Assembly (NCBI RefSeq): GCF_040802235.1
Contig: NC_133156.1
Location: 185,640,351-185,704,350 of the forward strand
From: Manis javanica
Taxonomy: Eukaryota > Chordata > Mammalia > Pholidota > Manidae
Length of the DNA stretch: 64,000 bases
Direction: 5' to 3'
The position numbers and the translations under genes were made by a program. The notes beneath the pieces are model-generated. The model was given only the letters and a program-made list of their open reading frames with translations, was not told the DNA's origin and did not search any database. How positions within the stretch are numbered: position 1 is the first letter of the stretch; the number at the start of each line of letters is the position of its first letter. Shown here in pieces: positions 1 through 12,057 of this stretch.

Positions 1-876
1 CACTTGGAATACAGCAGTGGATAGGCTTGTTGCTTGCCCTCAAGATGTCTTGTGGGAATGACATTAAAATAAAGAAAGAGTCATGGCATTAAGTGTTAGA
101 TGTATGACAAAATTTTCTTTTCCCCACCCCTTTGCTTACACAGGGGATTCCAGGGTTTGGGAGAAGATAGCCAGGCTTGTTGCAGTGTCAGGTTGGGAGA
201 GAGGGTTTTGTAATATAGCCTAAGGCTGGGAATGGGAAATATTAGTTTAAGATTACAAAGTAAATTATGTCATACACTAGCCAGGATGGGGCTGGGCATG
301 AATGTCTTGTCTAGACCTTACAAGCAGGTACGAGCAGGAAATTGGCCCCCCATGCATCTTCCAAGTAGAAGATGCATGTGAATTTGTTTTTAGGTTCTTG
401 AGGAGAATGAAAGAGATCAAGAGCAAGCTGAGCCAGAATGGTGGACTGTTTTCTCTGCTCCCTCAACTCTTGGGCCCCAAAGCTCCTGACCTTTCTTCCA
501 GAGGAGGGAGGGAATAGCTGACATCATAATATGGCTGCAAGGCTGAACCTTAAAAGGCTGGGGGAAGCTTGGGGTGTACCAATGCTGGAGGAACAGAATT
601 AACCTGAGGAATGAAAGCATCAAGGACTTCTGGAGCAGAGAAACTAGGAGGAGGGGTGTCAGAAAATTTGAGTAGTTCAGCTGAGCTTTACTTGGTTTCC
701 CTTGTAACGATGGTGATATTCTCAGGGTGCAATGGGAGATCAAAAGAAGGGTTTGTAACCCAGATTAATGAGTTGGAGGGTTTAGGGAAGGTGTAATAGT
801 TAATCTTCTAGGTCATTGGATGCCAGGATAGGAGGAAGGGAGAATTCATTCCTTCTCTACCTGACTATAGTTACAT
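1..876. other. unassigned sequence, possible old ERV-like DNA
   Basis: I recognise no gene or named repeat here. The one structural feature is a 58-bp segment (273-330) that recurs exactly at 1803-1860. The short open frames are not protein-like and have no matching splice context that I can see. Confidence 0.4.
273..330 (+). repeat. 58-bp direct repeat, copy 1
   Basis: Identical over 58 bases to 1803-1860, beginning tacactagccagg and ending caagcaggta. Weaker similarity continues for about 18 bases (gcaggaaa, tggccc). No similarity is visible upstream. The family is not recognised. Confidence 0.85.
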
Positions 877-1640
877 AATTTTTTGTTTCTGGTTTCTTTT
901 ACTTAGCAAATTGCTTTTAAAATTCATGCATATTGTTGTATGGAGCATCAATTTTCCCTTTTCATCATTGAACAGTATTCCATTGTGTGGATATACTGTA
1001 ATGTGCTTATGAATTCACCAGTTGATGGGTATCTGGTTATTTCCAGTTGTTGACTATTATAATACACTGGTTATGAGCTTTTACATATAAAGTATTGTGT
1101 GGAAAAATGAGTTCATTTCTCTTGGGTAAATACCTGTGACTAGAATTGCTAGATGGCATGATAAATACATGCCCACATGTTTTCCAGAATGGCTGTACCA
1201 TTTTGCATTTCCACCAGTAATGTATGGCAGTTCCAGTTATTCCACATTCTCATCAACACTAGGTTTTATCAGTCTTTTTAATTCTAGTCATTCCAGGGAA
1301 AGAAGAGTGGTATCTCATTGTGGTTTTAATTTGCATTTTTCTAATGATTAATGACATTGGGAATCTTCTTATGTGCTTGTTTGCCACCACGTATTTTCTT
1401 TGGTGAAATATTTGTTTAACTCTTACTCCTTTAAAAAATCACATTGTTTTTCTTCTTCTGATGGAGTTGTGTTTTAAATGTGTTCTGTATCTAAGTCCTT
1501 CAACAGATACATGTTTTGCCAAAACTTCCTGCCATTTTGTGGCTTGTCTTTTCATTTTCTTAATAGTCTATTTTAAAGATCAAAAGTTGTCAATTTCATG
1601 AAGTTCAATTTATCGTTTTTCCTTTTATGCTGTAATCTGG
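877..1640 (-). mobile_element. old L1 fragment (ORF2 3' half, antisense)
   Basis: The plus strand reads as the antisense of the L1 ORF2 C-terminal region. Recognisable landmarks are the 'gtattccattgtgtgg' block, the 'gatgggtatctggttatttcca' type block (about 1024-1045), 'tttccaccagtaatg' and 'tttgcatttttctaatgatta'. These are the same landmarks as in the much younger L1 at 17-18 kb, but heavily diverged and frame-broken. It cannot make protein. Confidence 0.85.
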
Positions 1641-1654
1641 GATAATGTCAGAGC

Positions 1655-1742
1655 TCACCTCCTTTGTTTCTTTCTTTCATAGACCACAGTCCTATGCTTC
1701 ACCTCCTTGGTTCCCTTCCCTTACAGAACACAGTCCTATGCT
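1655..1742 (+). repeat. 44-bp imperfect tandem duplication (two units)
   Basis: Unit 1 (1655-1698) and unit 2 (1699-1742) both begin tcacctcctt and end cacagtcctatgct, with a diverged pyrimidine-rich middle. Both carry 'acagtcctatgct'. It lies between the L1 fragment and the second copy of the 58-bp repeat. Confidence 0.75.
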
Positions 1743-1802
1743 AACTGCTGTCTAATGTCTGAATACCATTGCTTCATATATTTTGTCTGATTTTTAGTTG
1801 TT

Positions 1803-1860
1803 TACACTAGCCAGGATGGGGCTGGGCATGAATGTCTTGTCTAGACCTTACAAGCAGGTA
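1803..1860 (+). repeat. 58-bp direct repeat, copy 2
   Basis: Exact copy of 273-330 lying about 1.5 kb downstream, on the far side of the L1 fragment at 877-1640. It is far too long for a target-site duplication. Confidence 0.85.
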
Positions 1861-2039
1861 TTGGCAGGAAACTGGCCCAAAGACATTTCCCATTATAGTT
1901 AATCCTTCATTAGCAGAAGTGGAAGTCCTATACTTTTAACAAAGGAAAAATACATGAATATATCCCTTACGAAAAAAACAAGTAATACTGGTTAGGTAAA
2001 ATTCCCTCTAGAATTTTCCACCTTTTCTCCACTCCAGAT

Positions 2040-2365
2040 CACTTCTACCTTATGTCAGTCCTTTCTGTAGAGGTAACTAGTATTACCAAGTTGTTGTTTT
2101 TCTTTTTCTGGAACTCATTCTATACATTTACAAATTTATATGTGTGCGTATAGGAATATGTCTATAGTTTTATGTTTCTTAGGATTTAAAATTTTTGTAC
2201 TAGTGAAATTTTTACAGCTTGCTATTTTAACTAGTGCACATCTAAAATATACATATATGAGTTCAAATAGATCTACCTTATTCTGTTCAACTGCTACATA
2301 GTATATCCATATGGATATGCTATATAGTACATACAAAAATTTATTAAACAATTTTCCCTTTAGTC
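2040..2365 (-). mobile_element. old L1 3'-end fragment (antisense)
   Basis: The text follows the antisense L1 3'-region pattern: 'ggaactcattctatacattta', a block like 'gatctaccttattctg', 'ctgctacatagtatatccat', then 'tttattaaacaattttccc'. It is strongly diverged. I infer an L1M-type 3' end; the subfamily cannot be set by eye. Confidence 0.65.
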
Positions 2366-3270
2366 TTTTTACTTCTCTGACTTCTATAGATAGTTATGGA
2401 CTACCCAAGTTTCTATCTTGATTTAGAAAAACTATCATACAGTCAGGATATTGATTAAATATATCAGTTTAAATAATAATAATATCAAAGTAAACATCCT
2501 TGAACCCTCTACTTAGATTATGAAATAGGACATTGCTAGTTTTCTAGAAATTTTCTATGTGCTCCCTTCTGATATAACCTTTCTACCCCTCAAACATAAC
2601 TACTATTCTATGGTATAGTCATCTCCTTTGTATATTATATAGTGTTACCACTAATACATGTATCATAAAATTGCATTACATTTCCTTTTCTTCTTGAACT
2701 TAATAAAAATGGAATCATTCTGTAAATAATCTTTTGTCATTGCTTCTTTCACTCAGTTATGTTTGTGAAATTCATTGGCACATGTTTTTGATATTTACTC
2801 AGTTTTATTGTGGTGTATTATTCCATTCTATGAATATACCACAACTTATTTTTTCCATTCTACTGTTGATATGCATTTGGGTTGTATCTAGTTTTAGGCA
2901 ATGCTACTGTGAACAATTGGTACAAATCCTTTGAGGTGAGAGTTTATCTGGTGTATGGATCTATAATTACTTGGCCATAATGAAGTCACATATTTAAATT
3001 TTGTAGGTACTGCCAATTTTTTCCTACAATAGTGTGAAAATATATACCTCTACCAGCAGTGTATGAAATGTGACCTTTGTATCCACATCCTCACCAACAC
3101 TTGCTATCATGAAATTCATATTTTTTTTCAAATCTGGTACAAATATAATGCTAGCTCACTGTGCTTTTAATCTAAATTTCTTTTGATTAGTAGTAAGGTT
3201 GAGCACATTTTCATGTTATTGATGATTCAAATTTTCTTTTTTGAAGTTCTTTAGCCTATTTTGTCTTGTT

Positions 3271-3360
3271 TCCCCCCCCCCCCTTGCTCCCTTCCTCCCA
3301 CCTTCCTTCTTCTCTCTCTCCCTCCCTTCTTTCCTCCTTTCTATTTTCTTTTCTTTCTCC
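3271..3360 (+). repeat. poly-C and polypyrimidine tract
   Basis: A run of 12 C (3272-3283) is followed by about 75 bases of almost pure C/T (ccttcctccc, ttctctctctcc, ccttctttcctcc). It is a simple-sequence expansion inside the old L1. Confidence 0.9.
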
Positions 3361-4005
3361 TGAAATTTGTAGAAATTATTCTATAGTCTGGATTGCAGTT
3401 CTCTTTTAGGTACAAGAATTGCAATGTTTTTCTCTCTCTTGGGGCCTATCTTCTTGCTACCTTCATGGTGCCTTTTCATGGATAGAAGTTCTTAATTTGA
3501 GTATAGTTAAATTTATCCATATTTTTCATTGTGGGGTTTTCTTTTTGTGCCTCATTTGAAAAATTCTTCTGTACACCAAGAAAATATTACCTTCTAAAAT
3601 CTTGTTTCTGTGCTTTCACATATGTGTGTTTAGGATTAAACACCTGGAATTGATTTTTATTGTAAGTATAGGTAAAGGTAAAGTTTATTTTATTTTCTAA
3701 ATGAATACCCAACTGTTGCCACACAAGTTTTTTGAAATTTCATCCTTTTACCATTGATCTGCAATACCAACTCAGCCATGCACCAGTTGTCCAGTAGGGT
3801 ATTATTCAATTTCTGGGTCCTCTATTTTGTTTGATTAATCTGTTTTTCCATCTCTGAATCTATTTCAGGCTTTTTAACCATTGTAGTTTTATGATAAGTT
3901 AATAATTAGTAGGACAAGTTCCCTCAATTTTCTACCTCATGTATGTCTCGGTCAAGACTAGCCAGTACTTAATATTGCCACATGAATTTTAGCTTTCAAG
4001 TTTCA

Positions 4006-4039
<34 letters not shown>

Positions 4040-4042
4040 ACA
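4006..4042 (+). repeat. (CA)n microsatellite
   Basis: An uninterrupted AC/CA run of about 27 bases, a CAAA interruption, then a further ACACACA. It is followed by CT-rich sequence. Confidence 0.95.
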
Positions 4043-4969
4043 TTCCCTTTCTCACTCTCTCTTTCTCTCTTTCTCACATATACCAACAGTTAGGATTTTG
4101 ATTCCCTATAAGTCAATTTGGGAAGAATGGCCATTCTCTATAACATTGATCCCTTCAGCCTTTAAATATACTTTATCTTACTATTTATTTACATCAAAAA
4201 TCTCTTTAAAACCAATTTTATTATTTTCTCCATATGAATCTTTTGTTCATAAAATTTATTCATAGATAATATATAAATTTTATAAATGATATTTTTAAAT
4301 TTTCATTTTTAAGTAATTATTGTTGATATAGAACATGCAATGATTTTATGCATTAATTTTGTTTTAAACAACCTTAGTAAACTGACTTCTAGTTATGTAT
4401 TAGAAAAATAGTTTTGTTTCTTTTCCCCAAATCTTTAAAATAATTTTTGTTCTCTATACTGTTTAAAACCTCCAGTATGTTATTAAATAAAATTGGTGAC
4501 AGTAGATATTTTTGTCTTATTTTTAGTCACAAAGGAAATAAATTCAATATTTTACTCTTAAGTGTGTTGTTTTATATATATGTGCTTATGTGTTTAAAAC
4601 TGTTATTTTAAAAACTTAGTTAAGAAAGTTTCCTTCTCTCCCTATTTTACTAAGTTTTTATTTTACATCATTCAAGGATTTTGAATATTATTAAATGCTT
4701 TTCTTTTTGCAACTATTGAGATAATTACATAATTTTCTCCTTCAATTTCTCAATGTGGTGCATTACATCAATCCATCCATTTTTATAATGTTAAACCATG
4801 CGTATTAGGGGATTAAACCCAATTTAAGTCATGATTTTTTATCCTTTGTATACATTTTTAATTTTGTTTTCCAGTATTTTATTAGGCAATGCCTGTGATG
4901 TTCTTTTCTTGAGTGATCCTTTCAGATTTTCATATCAAAGTTATGATAGATTTCTGGTTTCTGCTCAGG

Positions 4970-5525
4970 AATGCAAAAATATTTATAAAGCATGTGAAAA
5001 GGCAAGAAAAGACAATATACTTCCAACATACAAAACATTCATCAGATCCAGACTCATATATGACAATAAGTATAAGTAATATTGTAAAGGGTGTAATAGA
5101 AAATGCAGACAGTATGCAAGATTAGATGGAAACTTCAGCAGGGAAATGGAGACTATAAAAATATTAAATGGACATACTAGAGATGTCAAACACAGTAAGA
5201 GATGAAGAATGTATTTGCCAGGCTCACCAGTAGATTTGACACAGCCTAGGAAAGAATTAGTGAACTTAAAGCTAGGTCTATAGGAAGTACCCACATTGAG
5301 ACACAATGAGAAAAAGCAAAAATAAAACAAAAACAGAACAGACTATCCAAGAATCCTGAGATCATTTCAAACATCCTAATGTATGTATTATTTGTAATCT
5401 AGTATTGCAGGGGAGAGACAGAGAAAGACCTAGAGATGGACAGAGAAAGAAGAAGGAGGAGGAAGAGGAGAAGGAGGGAAGATAAATATTTGAAAAGATA
5501 AAGATTATACTAGCTTTAAAGACTG
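4970..5525 (+). mobile_element. old L1 5'/ORF1-region fragment (sense)
   Basis: In sense orientation the text follows the L1M ORF1 region: 'agagatgaagaatgta', 'gaaagaattagtgaactt', 'acagaacagactatccaagaa', 'aatatttgaaaagataa'. It abuts the antisense ORF2 fragment ending near 4965, so the strand flips here. The reading frame is broken and no ORF1 protein survives. A purine-rich tract (about 5421-5481) sits inside it. Confidence 0.75.
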
Positions 5526-5537
5526 AGTTAGGGGTTG

Positions 5538-5935
5538 TTATAGACTAAATTATGTCCCCCAAAGTTAATATATTGAAGCCCTAACACCCAGTACCTGAGA
5601 ATGTGACTGTATTTGAAGATAAGGCCTCCAAAGAGGCAGTTAAGTTAAAATGAGGCTGTTAGGATGGGCCCTAAATCAGTATGACTGGACTCCCTGTAAG
5701 AAGAGATTAGGACATACAAAGAGAGACACAGGGACGCACGCATGCACAGAGGAGCAACCATGTGGAGAGGCAGCAGGGGGTGGCTCTCTGTAAGCCAAAG
5801 AAAGAGGCCTCAGGAGAAACCACCCTGTTAGCACCTTGGTTTTGGACTTCTAGCCTCCAGAATTGTGAGAAAATAAATTTCTGTTGTTTGAACCACCAAA
5901 TCAATGGTGTTTTATTATGGCAGTCCTCAGACATG
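5538..5935 (+). mobile_element. MaLR LTR (MLT1-type), near full length
   Basis: It matches the MLT1/MST-type LTR pattern in order: 'aaattatgtcccccaaag', 'gaagccctaacacccag', 'gtgactgtatttgaagataa', 'gaagagattaggaca', 'ccatgtggagaggcag', 'ttggacttctagcctccag', 'aattgtgagaaaataaattt', 'ctgttgtttgaacca'. The AATAAA near 5873 is the LTR polyadenylation signal. This is a solo LTR with no internal sequence beside it. Confidence 0.9.
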
Positions 5936-7268
5936 AATGCAGGAAGGTTCTGGAGGGTCCTGATTTTTCAGAAAATATTTATTGACCCTGAATCTCTTTT
6001 CACTTTCCCTATGTAGTGTGTCATTTTCTTGATTACTCTTATTATATGAATGAAGCTCTGTTAACCATGGTTTTTGCTGGCCTGTACCTCTTGACTTAGA
6101 GGGCTTAAAACTATCCCATCACTGTTCTATAGGACATTGGTTGAAAATTCAAGTGTTTACATGTATTGGTCAGTGAATGTGCATGATTGAAGCAGGCACA
6201 TAACATAAAACATTTGATATCCTCTTGGTACATCTGACTACTTTTGTTAGAAATATAAACACAGAGAAACAATTCTTTGCTATGAGAAAAACAACAGCAG
6301 AAGTATGATGATGAACAGCAAGTGCAATGGGCCTCTGTCAGGGAAACAATACGGAACGGTGGCAACTGTGGCAAACAGGATAGTTCACACTTTGTCTAAA
6401 GGGAGCAGTTACCGTAAAGGCAAGAAAATATTGACAAATATGGCATGTAAATTGTGTGCTTTTAGTTTTTCCTATAACGAGTTATTGTTCTTACACAGAG
6501 CTTTCGTTGCTTCATTTAATTAGAGTAAAATGGCAAAGACCAAGGCTTAAGCTAGTTTAACAGGAAATAGACTGACAAATTACTAATCATATGGTATTGG
6601 TTGTTTGAATAAAAAAATGTGTGTATGTTCTCCCTGGCATTTTCTGTAGGTATTGTTTAAATTTATTTCAGTTAGTAGAAGATTTGGTTCAAAAAGTTCA
6701 ATATCAGTTTCTTTTTCAGAAAAAAAAATGTGCAAATTAGTAAGAATGATAGTTTGGGGGAAAGAATATGCCCAATTTTGGCATCAACAGGTGAGAATGG
6801 CTTTATTTTCATTTACATAGGCCAAACTTCAGTTTTCTTTAAGCAACACAGCAAGAGACATTGTCATCTGCTAAGTATGAAATGTGAAAATGACAGGGCC
6901 TTGAGGGGACAAATATCAAAGCTAACGTGGGTTATATTTGCACATTTTCTTTCATCATTGTCTTAATAAACTGTAACTAATTTTCAACTGCATGTTAAAT
7001 CCTGGCTATGTACGTAAGAGCAAGACTTCAACAAGTTTGTTAAGCACTTCCTTCATTTTTGCTCCAGATTTGGAGAACTGCTTATAGAAGATATGAGATC
7101 ATTTAAGGTCTCAATCCCTTTGCAAAAATGTTTTGGTTAATAATTGCACAGGATCTTTTATATTGAGAATAGGAAGTAGTTCATTTTTTGTTCTATTTTA
7201 GCAAGTGTGTGTGAGTGTGTGTGCATGCATGGGAGAGTAAAGCCAGAAGAAAAGACGGGGATGTAGTA
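5936..7268. other. unassigned sequence
   Basis: No gene or confident repeat seen. The open frames here are short and of unremarkable composition. Confidence 0.5.
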
Positions 7269-7269
7269 T

Positions 7270-7625
7270 TTATTTTTATATTCAAAGTGGTTTATTGTAG
7301 ACAACATGTAGTTGGGTCTTGGTTTTCTTATCCTCTCTGATGATCTATGTCTTTTAATTGATATATTTATGCCATTCACATTTAAAGTGATTATTGGTAT
7401 AGTTGGATTAATATCTACCATATTGACAATTATTTCTCTTCTTTGCACTTTTTGTTTCTTTTTCTGCCTTCTCTGGTTTTAATTGGGCATTTTATATGAT
7501 TTCCTTTTATCTCCTCTCTTTGTATAGCAAGTATACTTCTTAAAAAAATTTTTTTATGGTTGCTCTGGAGTTTGCCATCTACATTGTTAACTAAGCTGAG
7601 TCCAGTTTAAAATAATACTATTTCA
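7270..7625 (-). mobile_element. L1 fragment covering the start of ORF2 (antisense)
   Basis: The minus-strand translation contains 'PIITLNVNGINISIKRHR' followed by a region like 'RIRKPRPNYM'. This is the beginning of the L1 ORF2 endonuclease domain. Sequence to the right (7450-7625) is the ORF1-ORF2 junction region. The endonuclease frame breaks within about 60 codons, so the fragment is dead. Confidence 0.85.
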
Positions 7626-7724
7626 CTTCATGTTTAGGGCAGGTATCTGCAAACAGAACATTTCCAATTCTGAGATGTAGTATATATTAATTCAATACAT
7701 GAATGTGGAACATATTGAATGTGA

Positions 7725-7880
7725 CATACTATGCTAGTTTCTGAGCATACTTTGTTGAGTAACACTGACTGCCCTCATAGGACTTACTCTTCAGTGGGGG
7801 GACTGGTGAATGAAATGTTCACACCAATATAGATTTCGAATGCTTAGTTTTATGAAGACCTAATGCAGGGGTCTGTAGGC
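7725..7880 (+). repeat. ancient interspersed repeat (L2/MIR-age, family uncertain)
   Basis: It carries the pattern 'gactgccctcataggactta...cagtggggggactggtgaatg', shared in weak form with 12058-12150, 55925-56160 and 57985-58150. The family is recognisable as an old pan-mammalian interspersed repeat, but I cannot name it with confidence. Confidence 0.4.
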
Positions 7881-7884
7881 TATG

Positions 7885-9085
7885 CTCAGGGTGTGAGGGT
7901 AACTGTAGAATTTCCTTCTCTGGGCAACTCCTCATGTCATTTTGGGCTTATGTCTCTGTAGCCATTGGCCTTCCTGAAGATGGCAGAAAAAATTAGACAT
8001 ATTCCTGCTCAAGGATCCTGAGAATCTTCATTTCTGGACTGAATCAGTTCTTGAGGGTCATGGAGAGGGTCAATCTGTCTTTTCTTTTGACAGTTTTATT
8101 CCCAATGCTCCTCCCCTCACCCCATTTAGGTGAAAACAAATTACTTTGGAACTCCTCTTTGTTTTTCTCCCATGTCTTCTACTTTCCCCTCAAATCTATA
8201 ATAACAAGGAGTGGGAGGAGGCTGGTAGGCAAAGTCTTCTAAAGGAAACTGGGTATACTGTTTTAGGTGGTCCCTTCTTCCTTTGCCTAAAATCTACTTC
8301 AAGCTTGTTTTAAATAATTTCCAGGATTTCTATAGTGCATTTCCTAATTGGTAGCATGATAGAACAAACTGTTTAACCCAACTACAGGAACAATACTATA
8401 CATTTGTTTTGTGTTAGAGCCAGAAAAATATCTGAGAAGTAGCAGATATGCATGCCAATAGTCATTTAGGAAGGCAAAAAATGCCATCTTTGTTTTTCTA
8501 TGTTCATTTTACTCTGACTTTGAACTTCTATTTAGTGTAATGTGGAAAACCTAATCTTACTAATTTAGGTAGACGCCATTCCTTCTTTATCAAATTCAGG
8601 ACTATCTCTCCTTTATACTCTTCTTTACCCAAGCATTGACACTACCTTGGATGGGATCAGCAGACACCCTGGTGTTGAGAAAATATGTGTATTTTTTATC
8701 TGCATATGTCTGGTACAATCTAGCATCTTTGAGATGCCACTATTTCGTCTTACTCTTGGACATGTCTTTCACCCACTCTGGCATATATCCAGTTCAAGAT
8801 GGTTCTTTCTTGGATTTGGGTGTTTGTTTGTTCTCTGTCCCAGTCCACCGATGGAAGAGGTTTCCATCATCATATGGGCTGTTCATTCTCTGAACCGAGT
8901 TAGAGAGAAAAAGAGACAGAACACCAGAAGTAAGGAGGTATGAGGGAACCAAAACACACTGACTTGTACCTCACAGGATTATAACCAGGGTAACTTCTTG
9001 CTCAACTCTAATGGCCAATAGAGATTTTTGAAAAAGGCCTTAGATTTATTGTTCAGTCTGATCTGTGTTCAAATAACATTTTGTT
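7885..9085. other. unassigned sequence
   Basis: No gene or repeat recognised. Two overlapping open frames at 8636-8943 are short and not protein-like. Confidence 0.5.
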
Positions 9086-9089
9086 TGTT

Positions 9090-9240
9090 TGACTTTGGTG
9101 AATTATTTCTCTGAGCATTAGTTTTCCATCTATACAGTGGGTATAATAATATTTGCTTCAGTGAATGGTTATAAGTTTAAATGGGATGATGTTTATAAAA
9201 TATCAGTACACTTTCTGGCCCACAAGAAACTTGAATTCAA
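9090..9240 (+). repeat. MIR
   Basis: It follows the MIR core: 'tgactttggtgaatta', 'gcattagttttccatct', 'cagtgggtataataatat', 'taaatgggatgatg'. Ancient and diverged. Confidence 0.7.
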
Positions 9241-9244
9241 CTTC

Positions 9245-9868
9245 TACTCTGTAACAACTATCTATATAATCTCAAGCAAGTCATTTCTTCTCTCTGGTAT
9301 TGAACTTCTTGCTTTGTAGGAAGGGTGGAAATGATAAAAAAGGGAATGGAGTTAAACCAAGTAACTTTTGAGATTCTTTTCATTTCTAAAGTTTTGTGAT
9401 TCTGAGTGAGGGGTCACTAGGGGCCAAAGGGAGTCTGTTTATTTCAGAGAATTAGCCAGTCACCTGGAACATAGAGCCAAACTTGCTGTGGACTGGCATG
9501 TAGTTCCCTGGCACTGGGGATTTCAGTCAAGGCCTTGAAAATAGTCCAAAGCTATACAGTCGCCCGGCCTTAGCTGTTCACTCACAGCCTTGAATAGACA
9601 TGGAAACAATGACTCTGCAAATAGAAAAAAACAAAGATGCTATTTTTCAGAAGCTCCCAGCTAATATCTCCTCTCACTTCCTCTTTCAAACAGACCTTTG
9701 GGAAGCACTGGGCTTCAAAGCTTTATTGTGCTACCTTACCACAAGTCTGCTCTGTGTCACTTGTGTTCAACTTATGTCAATGAAACTAACACTACCCAGT
9801 ACCTAAGTTGAACAAAGAAACTTGCTTGGTAATGGTTAGCCTTAGTTGACTGGAATAGAGCCAGGGAG
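9245..9868. other. unassigned sequence
   Basis: No gene or repeat recognised. Confidence 0.45.
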
Positions 9869-9869
9869 A

Positions 9870-10080
9870 GCTTGTGTGTCATTTGATCCCAAGATTAGCT
9901 GGCTCTGTGACCTTGGAGAAGCTTAACTTCCCTGATACTCAGTTTCTCATTTGTAAAATGGAGATATATTGAGTACCATGAAAGTACAATAGTACCACAG
10001 AGAGTTGTGGCAAGGATAAAGTGAGATAATGCGTGGAACATGATGAATTTTCAGAGCATGGTAGTTGTAATTCTGGTTAA
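9870..10080 (+). repeat. MIR
   Basis: Clear MIR core: 'ctctgtgaccttggagaag', 'cagtttctcatttgtaaaat', 'gttgtggcaaggataaa', 'gtgagataatgcgtgg'. Confidence 0.85.
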
Positions 10081-10084
10081 GGAC

Positions 10085-10840
10085 AAGGATGCCATTGTGA
10101 TGATTGCAACTTTGTGAATTGTAACTAAGCTTTGGGCAGGGGGCAGTTTCTGGGACCTTGCCCTCCTCACTGCAGTCCTAAAGCTTGTTTATTCCTAGAC
10201 TGTTCTATTAGACTATGTCTGTGCCTTTCCTTCCTCCCAAGTCACAAAGCCTGGGAGGGCCTCCTTAGTTACCCAGATTATTTCTAGTCATCAAGATCAT
10301 CTTATTCTTGAAAAAGAAGCATACCTTAAAATTGTTTGGGGCTTTACTGAGTAGGTCAATATTTTCCTAACCAGGAATTTTTAACCTTGCATCTGAAGGC
10401 CACTAAAAACTTTTGGCTGTCTGTGACCCCACAAATTGGTAGCAAAAGTTTGATATGGAAGTATTTTTCTGAGGAGAAGTCAACCTTTCCAGAGATTCTC
10501 AAAGGCAGCTATGTCCCAGAAAGGGCTGTTTTTGAGGATATATTCGATTTCCTTTCTGATAAGAGTGAATACTGTCCATTAAAAATCACATTTTGTTGGA
10601 AGAGCAGAACTCTAAGCAGATCATGTTGCTCCATTCCAGGAGCCAGGGGATGAGGCAGGAGCAAAGCTGTTTAACAGCCACAGGGTTTGTGGTTGGCCTC
10701 CCTTGTCCTTTAGAGTTACTGGACACCTGTTCTTTTACTCAAGAGCAACTGGTCTGTCACATTCCAAGTGTACCTTACTTAGGGATGGCCTCTGACAGCA
10801 GCATGGACAGGCTGAGAAAGCACGTTATTTCATGGGCTTT
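10085..10840. other. unassigned sequence
   Basis: No gene or repeat recognised. Two overlapping short open frames (10387-10871) show no recognisable domain. Confidence 0.45.
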
Positions 10841-10844
10841 TGAG

Positions 10845-10985
10845 CTGGGCAGGAGCTTGGACGTCATCTAGTTTCATGCTCTCAAATGACATAAAAGAGG
10901 CCCAAAGGGATTAAGTTACTTGTCCACCAAGTCCGTGGCAAACTGTGGCCGGGTTCTGACTCTCCTGACCTCCCCTTGTCACCTT
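10845..10985 (-). repeat. MIR3
   Basis: Antisense MIR3 pattern: 'gagcttggacgtcatctag', 'gaggcccaaagggattaag', 'ttacttgtccaccaag', 'gttctgactctcctgac'. Confidence 0.75.
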
Positions 10986-11299
10986 TCCCAAGGAAATCCT
11001 TGTAATTATTTGACCCACAACCTTGTAATATGTAATTGGACACACAACCAATTAAAAAGGAAAATTATAGGTTATTTATTAAAGTAAGAAAAATGCAATT
11101 TTTGTCTCCTGTTGTCACACAGATCATAAGTAGTTAAGATACGTGGGTGAGTGCATAGAAGTGTTGAAGAAAAACATCGGGGAACTTTAGGGATCCTTGG
11201 CAGCAGATGTGCTGGGACCCCATTTTTGAATAATACGTTTGAAACTGCTGAAATTTAGAATATGTTGTTTTCCCCATGATTTGGCTTCCTAACCTGGTT

Positions 11300-11875
11300 T
11301 AAACATTAGCAATTCTAATACTTAAAAAAATCAATTTTTTTTCTAACTATAAAAACAATTGTGAAGATATAATAACTGAAATACAAAAAAAAAAGAAAAA
11401 GAAAATCACCCATAACCTTATAACTAAGAGGTAACCCCTATTCATGTCACAGAATATTAACTTCTCTTTATGTGCTTCTCTGTTTCCCTATAGTTACCTC
11501 ACTCTCTCTCCTGTAGATCTGGGATCATATTGTATCAATTGCATTGTATCCTGCTTTTTAAATTTATCATTATATTATGAGTATCTCCCGGGTCATTAAA
11601 AAATACTTTAAAAAACATCATGTTTAATGGGCTCTCATAGGCCATTGCACGGCTGTACCCTGACCCCAGATTAATTTAAACTTGACTCTGTGTCTGGACA
11701 TGTATGTCCCGGGCTGCTCTAAATAGTACTGTGATGAACATCTCCACACATAAATCTTTATTCACACTTTTTATGATGACTTCCTCAGGGTAGATAGCTA
11801 GAAGTTGAGCTGCTTGGACAAGAGGCATGAACTTTACCAAATCTCTTGATACCTACTATCAAATTCAGATATATT
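11300..11875 (-). mobile_element. old L1 3'-end fragment (L1ME-like)
   Basis: Antisense L1 3' region pattern: 'gggatcatattgtatcaatt', 'gtatcctgctttttaaat', 'ggccattgcacggctgtac', 'taaatagtactgtgatgaac', 'cagggtagatagctagaag'. Highly diverged; subfamily by impression only. Confidence 0.65.
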
Positions 11876-12057
11876 TTAAATGTGAAGAAAAGGTCAATGG
11901 AAAAGGCTGTCTTCAAACTTCTTTTATGAGGCCGATTTACTGAACTTGCTGATCCAAACCAGATTTTTTAATAACTTTAACACATCTGCAACCTAATAAT
12001 TACTCAAGAGGATACTATGTCTATTGCAGATGCTCTATGAGGTGATTTCCTGTTCAT

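Larger units (their letters stand above)
2620..4965 (-). mobile_element. old L1 ORF2 fragment (antisense)
   Basis: A long stretch reads as antisense L1 ORF2. Landmarks include 'aaatggaatcattctgtaa', 'ttattccattctatgaatat', 'ctctaccagcagtgtatgaa', 'tcctcaccaacacttgctatc', 'ttaatttgagtatagtt' and 'aataaaattggtgacagtag'. Right of 4700 it continues into the reverse-transcriptase part ('gtggtgcattacatcaatcc'). Many indels and stops are present. A polypyrimidine tract (3271-3360) and a CA microsatellite (4006-4042) interrupt it. Confidence 0.8.
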
